Notes: generated from the sequence alone by a model not told the origin. Positions 49,810 through 62,360 are shown, counted from the first letter of the stretch. The stretch is DNA of 64,000 nucleotides from Cyanoderma ruficeps (GCA_008694505.1 VZDJ01000623.1:16797754-16861753); one strand, 5' to 3'. Numbers and translations are program-made.

Positions 49810-50341
49810 TGATAGTATAGGGTTAAAAGGATTTTGAGGCAGTAATGCCTAGAGAACAGGATGTCAGCTTCACTGTAACCAAGATGTTTAGTTTCATGCT
49901 ATTGTTTTAACTAAATCAAGTAGAACTTTGCCTAGGCAGTGGAAGACTGGAGGAGGGGGTGGGGAAAGAACGTGATTCTTAGCTGAACATGTAAGTTCTA
50001 AAAATAAAGCTAAATATTAGGTCAGGTAGGCCTGTACCTGGATATCATCCATATGATAAATAGCATTATTGTTAATTGTAACGCTTATTTGGTAACCAGT
50101 TATGATCATCATCTTCAATAAGAATCAATTGTTACAGGTTTATGCTTGGGTAGAATCAATGGAAGAATAGGGATTTAATGATTAACATGCGCAGTTATGT
50201 AACGGGAATATTTAAAACCTTGTCTATTTTGTGACCATCTCGGAGTCAAATTTGGGTTTGTACCTACACCCCGACTCCCAGAGCTCTTCAATAAAGCACC
50301 TGCATATAATCATCCCGTGATTATGTATTTCTACGCTAACA
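49810..50341 (+). mobile_element. Solo LTR of an avian endogenous retrovirus, inserted in a CR1
   Basis: The 532-bp element begins TGATAGTATAG and ends ACGCTAACA, so it has the TG...CA ends of retroviral LTRs. TCCC flanks it on both sides (49806-49809 and 50342-50345), a 4-bp target-site duplication; with the shared A it could be counted as 5 bp. A TATA-like TTTAAAA lies at 50211-50217 and an AATAAA signal at 50290-50295, about 75 bp apart, which gives U3-R-U5 order on the plus strand. No internal retroviral sequence follows, so this is a solo LTR left after recombination. I do not assign the ERV class. Confidence 0.88.
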
Positions 50342-50410
50342 TCCCTGTCCATGGCGTGAGGGTTGAACTAGAAGGTGCCTTTCAGCTTAAATCATTTTGT
50401 GATTGTGTGG
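50342..50410 (+). mobile_element. CR1 LINE 3' fragment, right part split by an LTR
   Basis: TCCCTGTCCATGGCGTGAGG, TTGAACTAGAAGGTGCCTTT and the degenerate end ATCATTTTGTGATTGTGTGG complete the CR1 copy begun at 49778. Confidence 0.88.
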
Positions 50411-53400
50411 TATTGTATAAGAAAAAACTTGGCTTCCTCAGACTCTTTGTGAAGTGACCAGACTGAGAGTTCAGGCCTTTAGAGTGCTAAGATATCTGAC
50501 ACTATGCCAGACAGTCATTTCAGAAAAACACTGAGGCACAGTCCAGCCAATGCCTTGTTCAGTAATCCTTCAAGCAGAACATTATGAGGGAGTCTAAGTT
50601 ATCTCTGTTTCTTGTGAATAAGGAGGGACTTGCAAGATGCAGTGGGGGAGATGGCAGGCAGCTTTCAAATCAGATAAAGGTTTTGAAGCTTTACGACTAA
50701 GGGTTTTTTGGGGGGTTTTATTTGGGTTTTTTTGTGCGCATTTGTCTTTTTTTTAAATCAAATTTTGTTGGCTGTTATCAGCAATGATGACTCCATCCAT
50801 CACAGGGCAATGACATAGTTGCAGTATTTTTAAAATAAAACTAAACCAAGGCATTGCCCTGTAAAAACAACATTGTTTATGAGTGGTGTAATAAGACTAG
50901 AGATCATGTTACAATAACTAATGCATCACAATTAAGGCTGACCGGTTTGTTTATCAGCCTCACCATAATAGGTTTATCATCATTTCATTGCTACTAAACC
51001 TCTGCATTATGGTTTTCTCACTGTATCTAGAACTGGACTTTGTGACCCAGTTAGTACTTTCTAGCTTTCTACGTTCATTATACAGCAGTGGCATAATAAG
51101 TAAAGTGTATGTATATTTATATATATATATACANNNNGAGTTATGGTAATTGATATTTTGTAGTAGATACATCTCTGCTAATATATCAAAACACAACATA
51201 TGTACAATGTCATTGTCTCCCTTGGGTGTCATACAAAATTTTGTGTAGATGAGACATTTGATTTTATTATACCATGATGTATTGTATTCTCGTTTCTTCC
51301 ACTGTGGCATATGCAATTCAAAGGCCTTCTTAATATACTTTCCAAGGGAACTTTTCCTGTACTTTCTATCCATAGTCTTTGTTCATACCCCGTTTATTTC
51401 TAATGACAGCTTTAGATATAATTTTGTACACTTAAGTAGATGTGGAGAATTACAGCATCAGATCAATATCTGGAACCGAGCTCATTATTTGTATGCCCCC
51501 CCAAAACAAATTTAAAATAGAGAAAGATGTGAAGAAAACAGATCTTTTGCCACATTCCTACTTTTTTAAGTCTATACAATTTATGAAGTAAGGTATTTTG
51601 AGGCAGATCCTGAGGTGTGGATGCAAAATCAGCTATTTCTTGTGCTTATATATCATATTTTCCTGACAAGAAATTGGGTAATTTTGTGATGAGGTTTTGT
51701 TATGTGGTTGTCGGGCAAATAATATCAATTCTTGTGTCTACATTCCATCAGCATACTAGTCGAACAGATATTTAATGGATATTGCTGCTTCTCCTTGGCA
51801 AATGAAGCACTGTTTGATAGAATTTCAATTCTGGTAAAAAGTTATAAAAGAGTACTTTCAGAATCTTCTGCTATGAAAGTGAAAATGTTTAAAGGTGGCT
51901 AATGTTATAACCACTGTATAGAAAATCTGGTTTCTAAACTCTTTATTTTCTTGAGTCTGTGGGATGTGACAGGAGAAGGTGATGACTGCTATTAAAGGGA
52001 GACATCAGTTACAGCGCTGTCCATAAATGTAGTTTGTGGGGCAATAATGTCTTATCTCTCTGCTTTTTCCTTTCTTCCAAGGGAAGCTTCTTCAGGACTT
52101 TCTGATTTTCAAATTTCTTTACTCTTTAAAGTGCTTACATGATACAAAGAAGGTCTATCTCACCACTCAGACAGATGGAATATTTCAGGGGTCCTTTCTT
52201 ACTCAAAAGCAAGATATGCCAAAGGCATCTTCAAGATAGCTAAAAGTAGAAGCTCCGCTTTATAGTGGGCTTAAACGTTTAAAATAATTCCATTTTTTAA
52301 CTTTATTCCTATGAAAATTTTAGCTGTAAACCCTGGCTACAATAATTAAAAATACACGGGAATCTCCAGTGAGCTTTCCCCCTCAGTTTATTTATTTTTT
52401 TGCATTTTGTTGGAGTATTTCTGTTAAAACCTCATTATGTCATTACTTTGCCAAAACTGCCAGCTCAAACTGCATTATGAGTTTGTTTGACTGTGTATCC
52501 CTGCCTGATGTGCTATACATTGGCCCACACCAGATGCTCATTCCTGCTGAAGATGTACTTGATCCTCAGACAAAAATCCCACTATTTGCAAACCTGAGCT
52601 TCTGTTAAATAACCATTATAAATGATTTCCACAAATGACATAATCTATTTGAGTAAGCTGCTGCTTAACTTCATAGGATTCTTTATTCGTCTAGTAAAAA
52701 TGGTTTTCAGGATTGTTTTGCTATACTATTTGATTTGTAAATTTCCTATACAAATACCTGCTTGAACAGCCTTCCCTGAATTTTCACGTCTTCAGTTTTT
52801 GTTAAAAGAAATGTCAACAAATTGTTTTGTCAATTATAACTGACTAAGATGATACATCATGCTTACACTGTTTTCTTTATTTCCCAAAATGTATAAATAT
52901 ACCATATTTTTATATATTTTCTCTATATAATATGTACAATAGCAATACTTGAAGGAAGAATTTGCACACCTTGGTCAAATAACTTTCTGTCAAGTGACTT
53001 CCAGGCAGTACTGGGAAGCGAGAACAGCAGTGATTCCCAGGATGCAGTTTGAGGTCTGGAGGCTGATGATTTTTGTTGGCAGTGTCGAGGGCTGTTCCAT
53101 GCTAGCTGTCCTCTACCCCAGGCTGGTGCTGGACACATCCAGGTCATGTTCAGCTATGGATGTTCATGGTCTGGGGTTCATGCTTGGTGGCTGCTGTATT
53201 GGCACATAGCAAAGACCTTTGGGGCTAACCAGCACAGGCCCTTAGAGGTTTGTGCATTAATTAATTTCTCTAATTACCCTGTGCACTAAGGTAGAGGCAC
53301 AACGTCATTACCTTCTGAACACCCTGCTTTGAATTGCTTTGTCAGCTAGTTTGGAAGTACAACCGTTTTAGGACCTGCCACAGCCATGGCAAAATCTTCC

Positions 53401-54243
53401 TAACTATGATCAATACAAGCTTTATTGCTCCACAGGGAAAAAAAAAAAANAAAAAAAAAAAAAAAAAAGCCCAAAACATTGAATGAACTACTAGTTGCAT
53501 GAATAAAACATGAACTTACAATAAAACTTCTCCATAGTTCTTCCAACATTTTACCAAGCTTCTAAAGCCACCTTGTAGGTTTTGTTATTTGCTCAAGGGA
53601 CAGCATGCTCTGAGGAGTTTTTTCTCTTCTCTCTTTTCCCTTTTCTGTGTGACAACTATCGCATCCATCAAGAAAAATTGCTTAGAAGAGGTTCTTTCCT
53701 CTGTAGTACAAGATGTTTTCCCCTCCTGATGCAGCTGTCCATCATTCCCTGAAACTGGGTAACGGGAGATCACGTGAGACTGGATGACTGTGTCACTTCC
53801 ACTACTTCCCTAAAATTACTTGAGCATTATTCCTATTGTGTATTTATTACATTTCATTAGGATATTTTTGCCTTTATGTTTCAGTCTTCCCTCTTTGCTT
53901 ACAGCTTTATCAGCCCAAGTGATATGTATTTCTTGTGAGCTCTGTGTCATGAGAAATAATGCATAATGTATAATGTAAAACCTTCTAGGATTCGTGTTTA
54001 ACTCCCTACAAGTTTTGTATATTGTCTACATATAACATGCAAATGTTATTAAACATTCTTCAGTGAAGGAAATTGAAAAAATATACACTCCCTCTTTGAT
54101 AATTTGAAGGAATTTTGCCACAAAACATTTAAAAATAATGTCAAACTTTTTATAATTTCATGTCAAAATTTGCATAATTAACCCATTCATAAGTAACTGG
54201 GCAAATCCAGTTTAGCAACCTACTGCAAAGCAAGACCACTGTG
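50411..54243. other. Unique sequence, no gene seen
   Basis: G/T-rich low-complexity sequence lies at about 50703-50740. An N gap (51134-51137) sits in an AT microsatellite, and another N is in a poly-A run (53450). A GC-richer patch at about 53030-53230 is unassigned. The 137-codon minus-strand frame at 50960-51373 crosses the 51134 gap and is not trusted. Confidence 0.45.
53438..53468 (+). repeat. Poly-A run with an unresolved base
   Basis: About 30 A with a single N at 53450. No CR1 or processed-transcript signature lies directly upstream, so I do not read it as a retrocopy tail. Confidence 0.9.
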
Positions 54244-54316
54244 CAATTACGCTGAAATTACAACTCAATTACATTGAAATAACAACATCTGAATTTTACG
54301 ACATCTGAATTTGTCT
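54244..54316 (+). repeat. Two adjoining short tandem duplications
   Basis: CAATTACGCTGAAATTACAA (54244-54265) is repeated imperfectly as CAATTACATTGAAATAACAA (54266-54287). It is followed by the 16-bp pair ACATCTGAATTTTACG and ACATCTGAATTTGTCT (54285-54316). Confidence 0.75.
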
Positions 54317-57300
54317 TTTTTCAAATTATAGTAATTAACCTTGCAAGATCTAGGTTTTACCTTCCATAACAGTAACACTCATGATTCGGTTAGGTTCAAT
54401 TTTTCTGCTCTTACGATTACTTCTTATAAAAATCTTACATAAAATGCTGGCATAAGATCATTCACTAGCCAATTTAAATTAAGAATTCTTTCAAGACAGC
54501 TTGTAAACAATGCTTAACTGGAAAATAATATATAATATATGTCTATCTATTTCTAATTTTAAAGCTTGGTCATAAAATAGTAAGACATCTGATGTCCTGT
54601 TAAGAAGCTTTCTTCTGCAGACTTTTTTTCTTTTTTGGGTTAAAAACCCAAGGTTTTTCTTCATCTTTCCTAACTCTAGATACCTAAAATGGATACATTC
54701 CATTTCCTTTTTCATTTTCTGTAGAGGAAACAATTTGACTAGCCTAAAGTGATGTGCACCTTTCAGGGGTGGTCTTCCCAGTGCCCACTGACTTCCTAAG
54801 CTGGTGAATGACAAAGCCAGTTTTTCCCTCTGAATCTGCTTCTGTGTTCTTCTCCTCAATAGCTATCACCATCCACAAGCCATATAGTCTAACAAAAGTC
54901 CATAAGAAATACAAATGTACAAGGATTGTGAAGTAGCACTGGCTTTTCAAAGTCCCAGTGCATTCTGTCCATATCTTAGGATTTAAAACTGATAATTACA
55001 TGATTTGAATACTTATTACTTTATTACTAATATGAAACATTGGCCTTTATTCAAAAGGATGTGTTAAAAATTGTTTTGAAGCATCCTTAGTTTTCAGATC
55101 TATAGGCACAAGGAAAAGGGAAGTCTAATGCCCTGTTATCAGAAAGAGTCATCCTTATTTTTTTTGTTATTATTCCAAAAAATTGCTAAATGCTGTACGT
55201 AAAACAACTAAGAAGTATTTCTAGCCAAACCCAGAGATTAAAGGTGCATCAAATGAAACACAGGCATAGGAGAGGAGTTGAAAGCAAAGTAATCCTGATT
55301 AATGTGTTGAGCAGCATCTTCAGAAAAAATCTTATCTAAATGTTACCTTTATTATTATCCAAACCAGACTCTCAGTAAATATTTTAAAGTCATGTTTTAT
55401 GCTTTGTTGTCATGGATTTTCTTTTTTATAAATGTAGCTTAAGGTCCCTCTGCTAAGAACATCCTAAGTTGGACTCCAGCAGAACTACCCTATATCTCTA
55501 AAGGGGGGCAGTGGGCGGGGTGTTAGATGTAAGAGGTTTTAAACCTGCATACTGCCAGGAGCATCTGAAGAGTCTAATCATGACGTGTTGTACATCCTTT
55601 CATTTCATAAGTCTATTTGTTCACACCTAATCAATGGCGTAACTGTAACTAATCAGATTAAGACATTTTGCCTCAGGAGCAGACAGCGATTCAAAAAATT
55701 GCAGACTCAGTAATGCCATCAACAAGGATCAGTGATTTCCTATTCCACATTATGACAAAATTTAATTTAAAGTTTTCATATTTTATCATAAAAAAGGAAA
55801 TTAAAAAATCCTGATATGTGAGTCTCATAACCATACATCTTCTGTGCTACCAAGAAAGCAAAAAAGAAAAAGAAAAAGAAAAAGAAGCATAAATGAGAAA
55901 ACAGTAATTTTATAAAGATGGGGAAGAGAAATGTATTATGTATTTTTGTTATAGAACCACATTCATTACATTTTTTTAGATAACTGTATAAGCTGCTGTT
56001 TTCTCAACGCCCATCATGGTGTTAACTAACCATGAAATAATGTCATAACAGAAGCAAATGTTTGTTCTTAAACCTTTATTCACCCATATCAATAAATCTG
56101 AGAAAGAGTTTTCCTGTGGAGAAAAGTACACTGAAGAATAAATGGGTTCATGTGTTAATTTTTTTCTTTGTCTTTGAGTTTCAATTTAATAGATATATCT
56201 TTTTCTTCTGGGGTAAGCACATGGGATCTGACTAAAAATATTTTTATTTCGCTGTTCACTGGAAATGCCAATGATTATTCCTGAGTGGATTACAAACATT
56301 TGGAATAATTATGTTCATTTCAGTATGCACATAAGTTTGAATTCATGTAACCAAACTGGTAGTATAGCCTTTTAAATACATCAAAACTATGTTTATGCTA
56401 GGAAGGAAAAGGGGCTTCCTAACTGACACAAAACTATCTCAGTATAAACTGATCATTAATAAATTTAGGCTGGTAATTAAAAGATGATGTTTAACCTTTA
56501 GAAGGGTGAGATTCCAAAGCTGTAGTGTCATCATTGGGTGAAATTAAACCAAGTTCAATTTATTTCTGAAAAACATCAGAAACAGGTTGTGCTTTTGATG
56601 ATGGGAGAGTGAAGTATGTGAGGCAGGAGTTGTCTTCTTCGGTATCTCAGCAAGGTCAAAAGGGACACAGTTCTCCATTAGAAGAAGCATGTGTACAATC
56701 ATAGTAGCTATGATTCAGGAAAATAGCCAACAATTTACTTCTGATTACAAAAAAAAAAATGTTGTAGTAAAAATGGTTCATGAGAAGCATGCTGGATACA
56801 TCTAAATCTGCCAACTGAAGTAAACAGATTGGTGGAAGAGAAGAAAATGCTGATGGAGGAACAAGAACCTGGTGAGCTCAGCCACACCAGGAAAGGAACA
56901 ATTCAGACAGGGAGGTTTTTGTTTCAACTTTATAATTTTTTTTCTTCAGGTAAATTCCCTGAAGCTTCTTGTTTTGTTAGCATTTCATGTCTAACCTGCC
57001 CGTTAAGTATATAATACAAACCCATTAATGCTCTTCTCTTGTTTTCTTATGCACAGTGGTTTTAGAAACAAGTACAGCCTGATTCAAAGACCTCTGAATG
57101 CAAAGGACAAACTTGCATTAAGCTTTGGCAAAATCACCCTCCCTGTGGTCACTGCTCTTGCAGCATAAGATAAATAGTGCACTGACACATATTTTTCTTT
57201 AATCAGAGCTAGTTTTAGTGAACTTGCTGCAATCCAAAGACAAACTCTCCATGTATTTTTATTCACATTTAAACACATTCACATGTTTCCTGTATGCATA

Positions 57301-58974
57301 TATACACCTTTGAAAGGTGTAATTAGGAAATATCACTGTTTGCAGTTCTGATATCCCTGTCTTCTGATTCAGCATAACAGGAAGGAGTGAGTGTAAAAAT
57401 GATCATTTTGTAATATTTGTTACTGCCATAGCCAAATGTACCAGATCACAGTAAATTTGCCCATCAATGTGCACATAGTAAATTACTTCTCTTCATAGAC
57501 CATTGTTCATTTCCTGTAAGTATCCCTGGAAAACATTTCCTAGATACAGGTTTTGAATTAATCAATCAACTTTTGTTTTTATAGCACCATTCTGGAAAAT
57601 CCACTCATAGCACTTTCAGTAATAGAGATAAGAAAAACAAATCCATACTCTCCATTTAAGTCCAAAGCATCTATCTTCTTCACTATGTTCACTTAAGACA
57701 TTTTCAGCTGTGGAAGTACCAAGCTTTATACTTTTAGGAACTCTTTAACTACAAAACAAATAGACACAGGAGACAACGAAAGTATCGGAGTCACAAAAAA
57801 GAATGTGGAGTCATCTGGAGCTTTGATTTTACTCTACAAATCATGTTTTAATTTAATAGTTTGGGAAAATTAGGAAATATTGTGAAGTCATTTCTGCAGA
57901 CCACAGTGTGGCTGCTGAAGGGCAGCTGCGGGATCATTCAGTTACCCACAGATATTGACAATGCGGATGTCTGCAGCTGAGCTAGGATCAAGGTCATGAA
58001 CAATAAAAGGGACTTTTATTAACTTATGGCTCCAGTCAACTCAACTGTTCAGGAACTGACCACTCAGGGCCTCCAAATATCTGTTTCTCTCTTTCAACCA
58101 TTAAAGGTGTAGAGCATGATTAGCTCAGGTGCAGACATCTGTAGAAACCTCACTGGTTTGCTAAATGAGTTTTGGCATGAACTATATAGCCGGACATCAT
58201 AGTGAAGCTTCAGTTTAGCAGTGAAAGAGAAATGGTGTCTAATAACAAACCCAGCAAACCTCAGTTCAGACCTCTTTAGCAAGATATTAGTGCCATGAGC
58301 TTGTGTATTAAATAGTAATGTGCAATGCCATTAGAGGTTTGGAAGAAAATAATGCCATGAAATTATGAAGCAGAAGGTGTATTCACTAACTTAGAAAAGA
58401 TTTTGTCATTTTTTAGAGGAACTAAATTGTCAATACAATTATTATTTCTAAATATAAATAAGCTGGAAACTTACACAAAGTTCACAAAGGTGCCTACATG
58501 CATTCAAAAGCTAGTTCCTCAGTAAAATAAGGTGCTAAATGGATTGAACACAAATTACGTGCCAGATTTTGTTAGATGGTTCATTGACCCTTATTCCCAC
58601 AAGTCATCCAGAGAAAATAATTAAGTCATGGAGACCAGAGCTAGAGCCAATGTAGATGTGCAACTGGGCAGCTACAGAAATATGCAGAAGGGCAAAATGA
58701 AGGAATTTCTCATATGTAAAATACTCAAAGAGAGCAATATTTTGGGATCCAACTTGGGAGTTCAAATCCTTGGAGAACTGGAGAGAAAGACCTCTGATCT
58801 ATAAAGTGAACTTTCTGCTTCTGTTCATCTCACTGCCCCCTTGGCGGTTTTGCAGAACTTGCTCCTGTCCTGAGTTTTGTCTGATTTTTCCTCCAAGCAC
58901 TATGCCCCTCATTGTTTTGTGTTCACTGTATTTTATTTTTCAAGCTTCCCTTGTGCCAGTTCAGTTGGGGACCC
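54317..58974. other. Unique sequence, no gene seen
   Basis: No gene is recognised. The 122-codon minus-strand frame at 54491-54859 is basic and without family signature. An (AAAAAG)n microsatellite lies at about 55860-55886. A 19-bp palindrome at 57303-57321 is annotated separately. Confidence 0.5.
57303..57321. promoter_or_regulatory. 19-bp palindrome pairing T-box half-sites around a TCF/LEF-like core
   Basis: TACACCTTTGAAAGGTGTA has two perfect 9-bp arms around one central base. ACACCT and AGGTGT are inverted T-box half-sites, and CCTTTGAA matches the TCF/LEF core. The palindrome is seen directly; a regulatory role is inferred and chance is possible. Confidence 0.3.
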
Positions 58975-59007
58975 GATGCTAAACAGGTTTGATGGCAGGA
59001 CCTGTGG
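58975..59007 (+). repeat. About 31-bp patch matching the LTR at 60209-61348
   Basis: ATGCTAAACAGGTTTGATGG followed by CAGGACCTGTG matches, with two differences, the reverse complement of 60782-60812 within the large LTR. Similarity stops abruptly on both sides. It may be a remnant of a second LTR copy or a short templated insertion. Confidence 0.75.
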
Positions 59008-60208
59008 CGTGATCTGCCTTTCCCTCTGTGTGTCAGCACATTTGCAGAGGATAATTTAGTAGCATCATACATGTGCAACATGTTTTTTTTCCCAGATAAA
59101 ATGATACATCTATCAATAAGTATCTCTATTCTGAATGTAAGTGAAGAGTGTTTTTGTTAGTGAAAAAAATCAAAGAGTTACAAGGTCACTTATCTCTTGC
59201 TGTCAGGATGCATCTATACCTTTATTTGCACATTTTCTGACAAGCTATTTCTTCCCCTGGCAGGCTTAAAACTTACTCCTTTCATCTGTTCTCAAGGTAA
59301 ATGCAAGTCCTCTAGGCAAACAAGGGTCTGTTGAAACAGCCCTTCTCTCACACCATGCTCTCCTGACCTGAATTTGCTCATTCAGTAACAGTGAGATTCC
59401 AGGCATGTAACTGTACCTAAAAAATTAATCATCTAGTGCTATCAGTTAAGCTACCTATGGTCTTATAACAATACAGGGATTTTCAGACTGTGAAAGGTGA
59501 TTTCTTTCTTCGTGAAAAGTAGCACATACCAAAGGTGGGCGTGTCTGTAATTTATTCTTTCCTGGGTTGGCTCTAGGACATCAGTGATAGAGCAATCAGA
59601 GCCTGTTAATTCACTCTGCTGTGCAGTCTTTCCCAAAACCTCAAAAACCAAAGTCCCAGGTAGCTATGCCCAAAGAGAAGAGGGCAAGTTCCCCCCTGCC
59701 CCTCGTGGAGTCTGGGAATCATAGTTGCAAAATCCTACCTTTTCACTTCCTCCAACATTGCACAGAACATTGGTTTCTCTCATTATTTCCCTGTGACCAT
59801 TTCTTTAATTGGAGCAACAAATAAGGATAATGATGAGTTAGTAATAGAACCAGGAAAGAAGATTATAATGTGAGCAAAGTTCATTCTAGTTCCATCAGAG
59901 AGCCAGCAAACTCTTTGTGCGGCTACCATAAGAACTATCTTGAGGACTCCTATAAAGGATAAAGTAATGGCTTGACTCAGGAAAATAGAATAAAGCCTTC
60001 AGAGCTCAATAAACTGTAAAATTTGCTTTCAGTCACTCATATGCATTTTCAGAAACTCCAAATTATTTGGCAAAAAAAGGGATTGCAAAGACGCCAGTAT
60101 TTTAGTATGTGTGGAGAGAAACCACCTAATACCTGGACAGATTTAAGTATACTGCAGTGACCCCTGTCACAATGAAGAAATAACCCATTTACTTTTGAAC
60201 AAGCAAGG
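59008..60208. other. Unique sequence, no gene seen
   Basis: No gene or transposon is recognised up to the LTR border. Confidence 0.45.
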
Positions 60209-61348
60209 TGGGTTGACCGTGGCTGAATGCCAGGTGCCCACCAAAGCTGCTCTATGCATCCTATCTTCAGCTGGACAGGGAAGAAAAAACATACTGAAAG
60301 GTATGTGGTCAATATAGGGACAGGAAGAGATCACTCACCCATTTCTGTCATGGGTGAAACAGCCTGGACATTTGAAAATTTAAGTATTGCAAATTGAATC
60401 AGGGAAGGTAAGAGAAACAGCTAAAACTGAAAACAGTTCCCTCCCACCCTTCCCTTCTTCCTGAGCTCAACTTCTTTTACATTTTTCTCTCTGTCCTCCC
60501 CCTGAGCAGTGCAGGAGGATAGGGAGTGGGAGTTGTGGTCAGTTCATTGCATGTTGTCTCTGATAGTCCTTCCTTGTCGGGGAGGGGAGGACTTCTTACA
60601 TTAGTCTCCTGCTCCAGCAGAGAGGTCTGTCTCACACAAGATAATTCTCTATAGACTTCTCCATCATAAGATTATTCCCATGGGCTACAGTTCTTCATTA
60701 ACTGCTCCAACATGGAGCACCCCTTCTGGGGGGTGCAGCACTTCAGGAACAAAAGGCTTCAGCATGGGTCTCCTTCAGGGTCACAGGTCCTGCCATCAAA
60801 CCTACTTAGCATTGCTCCAGTGAAGAGAGAGCCAGGAGACTGCCAGGAGCCTACTCCAGTGCAGCCTTCCCACGGAGTCCAGCCTCCTCCAGGCTCCCCC
60901 TGCTCCAACAAAGGATCCTGCAGGGGCTGCATGAGGATATCTGCTTTACTGTGGATCTCCATGTGCTGCAAGGAGCCAGTCTGATTTACCATGGTCCACA
61001 GTGCAGGCTGAAAGGGAAGCTCTGCTCCAATGCATGGAGACTTTCTTCACCCTCCTTCTGCACTGACCTTCAGGTCTGCAGAACTGTTTCTTTCACATGT
61101 TCTCATTCCTCTCTTTGGCTGAAGTTTTTGTCCAATTTTTTTATCTACTTTTCTTCCTCTTCTTAAATATCTTATCCCAGAGGTGCTACCATCATTTCTA
61201 TGGCCTCGGCCTTGGCCAGAAGTGGGTCCACCTTTGGATCTGGATGTCATTTGCTCTATCTCACAGGGGGGAAGCTTCTAACAACTTCTCACAGAAGCCA
61301 ACACCTGTAACTCCCCAGCCACCAAAACCTTGCCACACAAACCAGACA
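60209..61348 (-). mobile_element. Avian endogenous retrovirus LTR, about 1.14 kb, minus strand
   Basis: From memory the sequence matches a high-copy LTR family of non-galliform birds. Recognisable words are GGCTGAATGCCAGGTGCCCA near 60221-60240, CACAGGTCCTGCCATCAAAC, 'TTCTTAAATATCTTATCCCAG' and 'GGCCTCGGCCTTGGCCAGAA'. On the minus strand it runs TGTCTGG...CAACCCA, so both ends fit TG...CA. A TATA-like ATATTTAAG lies on the minus strand near 61165-61175. Six degenerate CTGCTCCAAC-type words recur between 60609 and 61031. No clear target-site duplication or internal gag/pol/env sequence is seen, so it appears to be a solo LTR. The overlapping 67- to 90-codon frames are not genes. Confidence 0.82.
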
Positions 61349-61956
61349 GAATAATATAAAAGGTATGACAGTGTCATTGTGTAGTAAAATAACTTGTCAT
61401 TGCAAGTGCATTCTATCAACAGAAGAGAATTTTGGGTTAATTGCCTGATTTCTCAAAGCTCTTAGCTATCCACTTTCCAGCCAGTAAGTATTGAACATTT
61501 GGTGATCTCTGATTTCTTACAGACTTCTTCTGCCATTCAGTTTGCTAGCCACTTACTGATGATTGTCCTGGGAATGCCCTGGCTTTCAGAGCAGCAGTGT
61601 GTTTTCCACTGCTTAAGGTTGTCAATAAATTTAACAGATCTAGCAGGAAAAACACATCCTTGTTCATCGGCACAGGGAACATGAGGACATCCTCAGATTG
61701 ACAATGGGGGATTTAATAGTTTGGATTGCTCTGAAATGAGCTACTGTTTCATACCTCTAGCCTTCAACTCATAGGAAGCTCTTTAGTGAAATGCTCCATA
61801 GTATCTCAGTAGAATCTTGGTGTTTGAACTTTTATTCTTACAGAGAGAACAAAAACATTGTATGGAGGCAGCTCATCACTTACTCACCTTTGATGAAACC
61901 TCAGTTCTTTGACAGCTTTTCTACATATTGTGTAAATAAATGTCAAGGTCTTAAAA
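61349..61956. other. Unique sequence, no gene seen
   Basis: The 600 bp between the LTR and the next CR1 carry no recognised feature. Confidence 0.5.
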
Positions 61957-62360
61957 TTATAGAGTCACAAGACAATTAACACTGGAAAAGACCTCTAAGA
62001 TGGAGTTTAACCATTAACCCAGCACTGTCAAATCCACCACTAAACAATGTCTACTAAGCATCACATCTACAGGCTTTTGAACATTCCCAGGGACAGTGGT
62101 TACACCACTTCTCTGAGCAGCCTGTTCCAGTGCCTGACCATCCTTTCAGATAATTTTTTTTTCATAATATCAAGTCTAAACCTCCCCTGGTGAAACTCGA
62201 GGCCATCTCCTGATGGTCTATATCTCATTAGATGTGAGAAGAAACTGACCCACACCTGGCTACAACCTTCTTCCAGGTAGTTGTACAGAGCAATAATGCA
62301 CCTTCTGAGGCAGCTTTTCTTCAAAATACAAAACTCCTGTTCCCTAGAGTAATCCTTACA
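61957..62360 (-). mobile_element. CR1 LINE 3' fragment, minus strand, about 400 bp
   Basis: Read on the plus strand the copy goes from its 3' end (ATTATAGAGTCACAAG) through 'CCCAGGGACAGTGGTTACAC', 'CTCTGAGCAGCCTGTTCCAG', TAATATCAAGTCTAAACCTC, 'CTCGAGGCCATCTCCTGATG' and 'CTTCTTCCAGGTAGTTGTAC' to CAGCTTTTCTTCAAAATAC. The order matches CR1 3' untranslated region into the end of the coding region. The 114-codon minus-strand frame at 62100-62444 is repeat-derived. Confidence 0.93.

Noticed and set aside
50960..51373. 137-codon minus-strand frame
   Set aside because: It crosses the N gap at 51134-51137, includes an AT microsatellite, and has no recognisable family.
53438..53468. Poly-A tail of a processed pseudogene
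   Set aside because: The sequence upstream shows no mRNA-like open frame, no polyadenylation signal at the right distance and no visible target-site duplication.
54491..54859. 122-codon minus-strand basic frame
   Set aside because: It shows no family signature and no sign of an exon structure; it is within chance expectation.
60712..60992. Overlapping frames of 90 (plus) and 77 (minus) codons
   Set aside because: Both lie in the large LTR. Predicted proteins from this family are a known type of false gene call.
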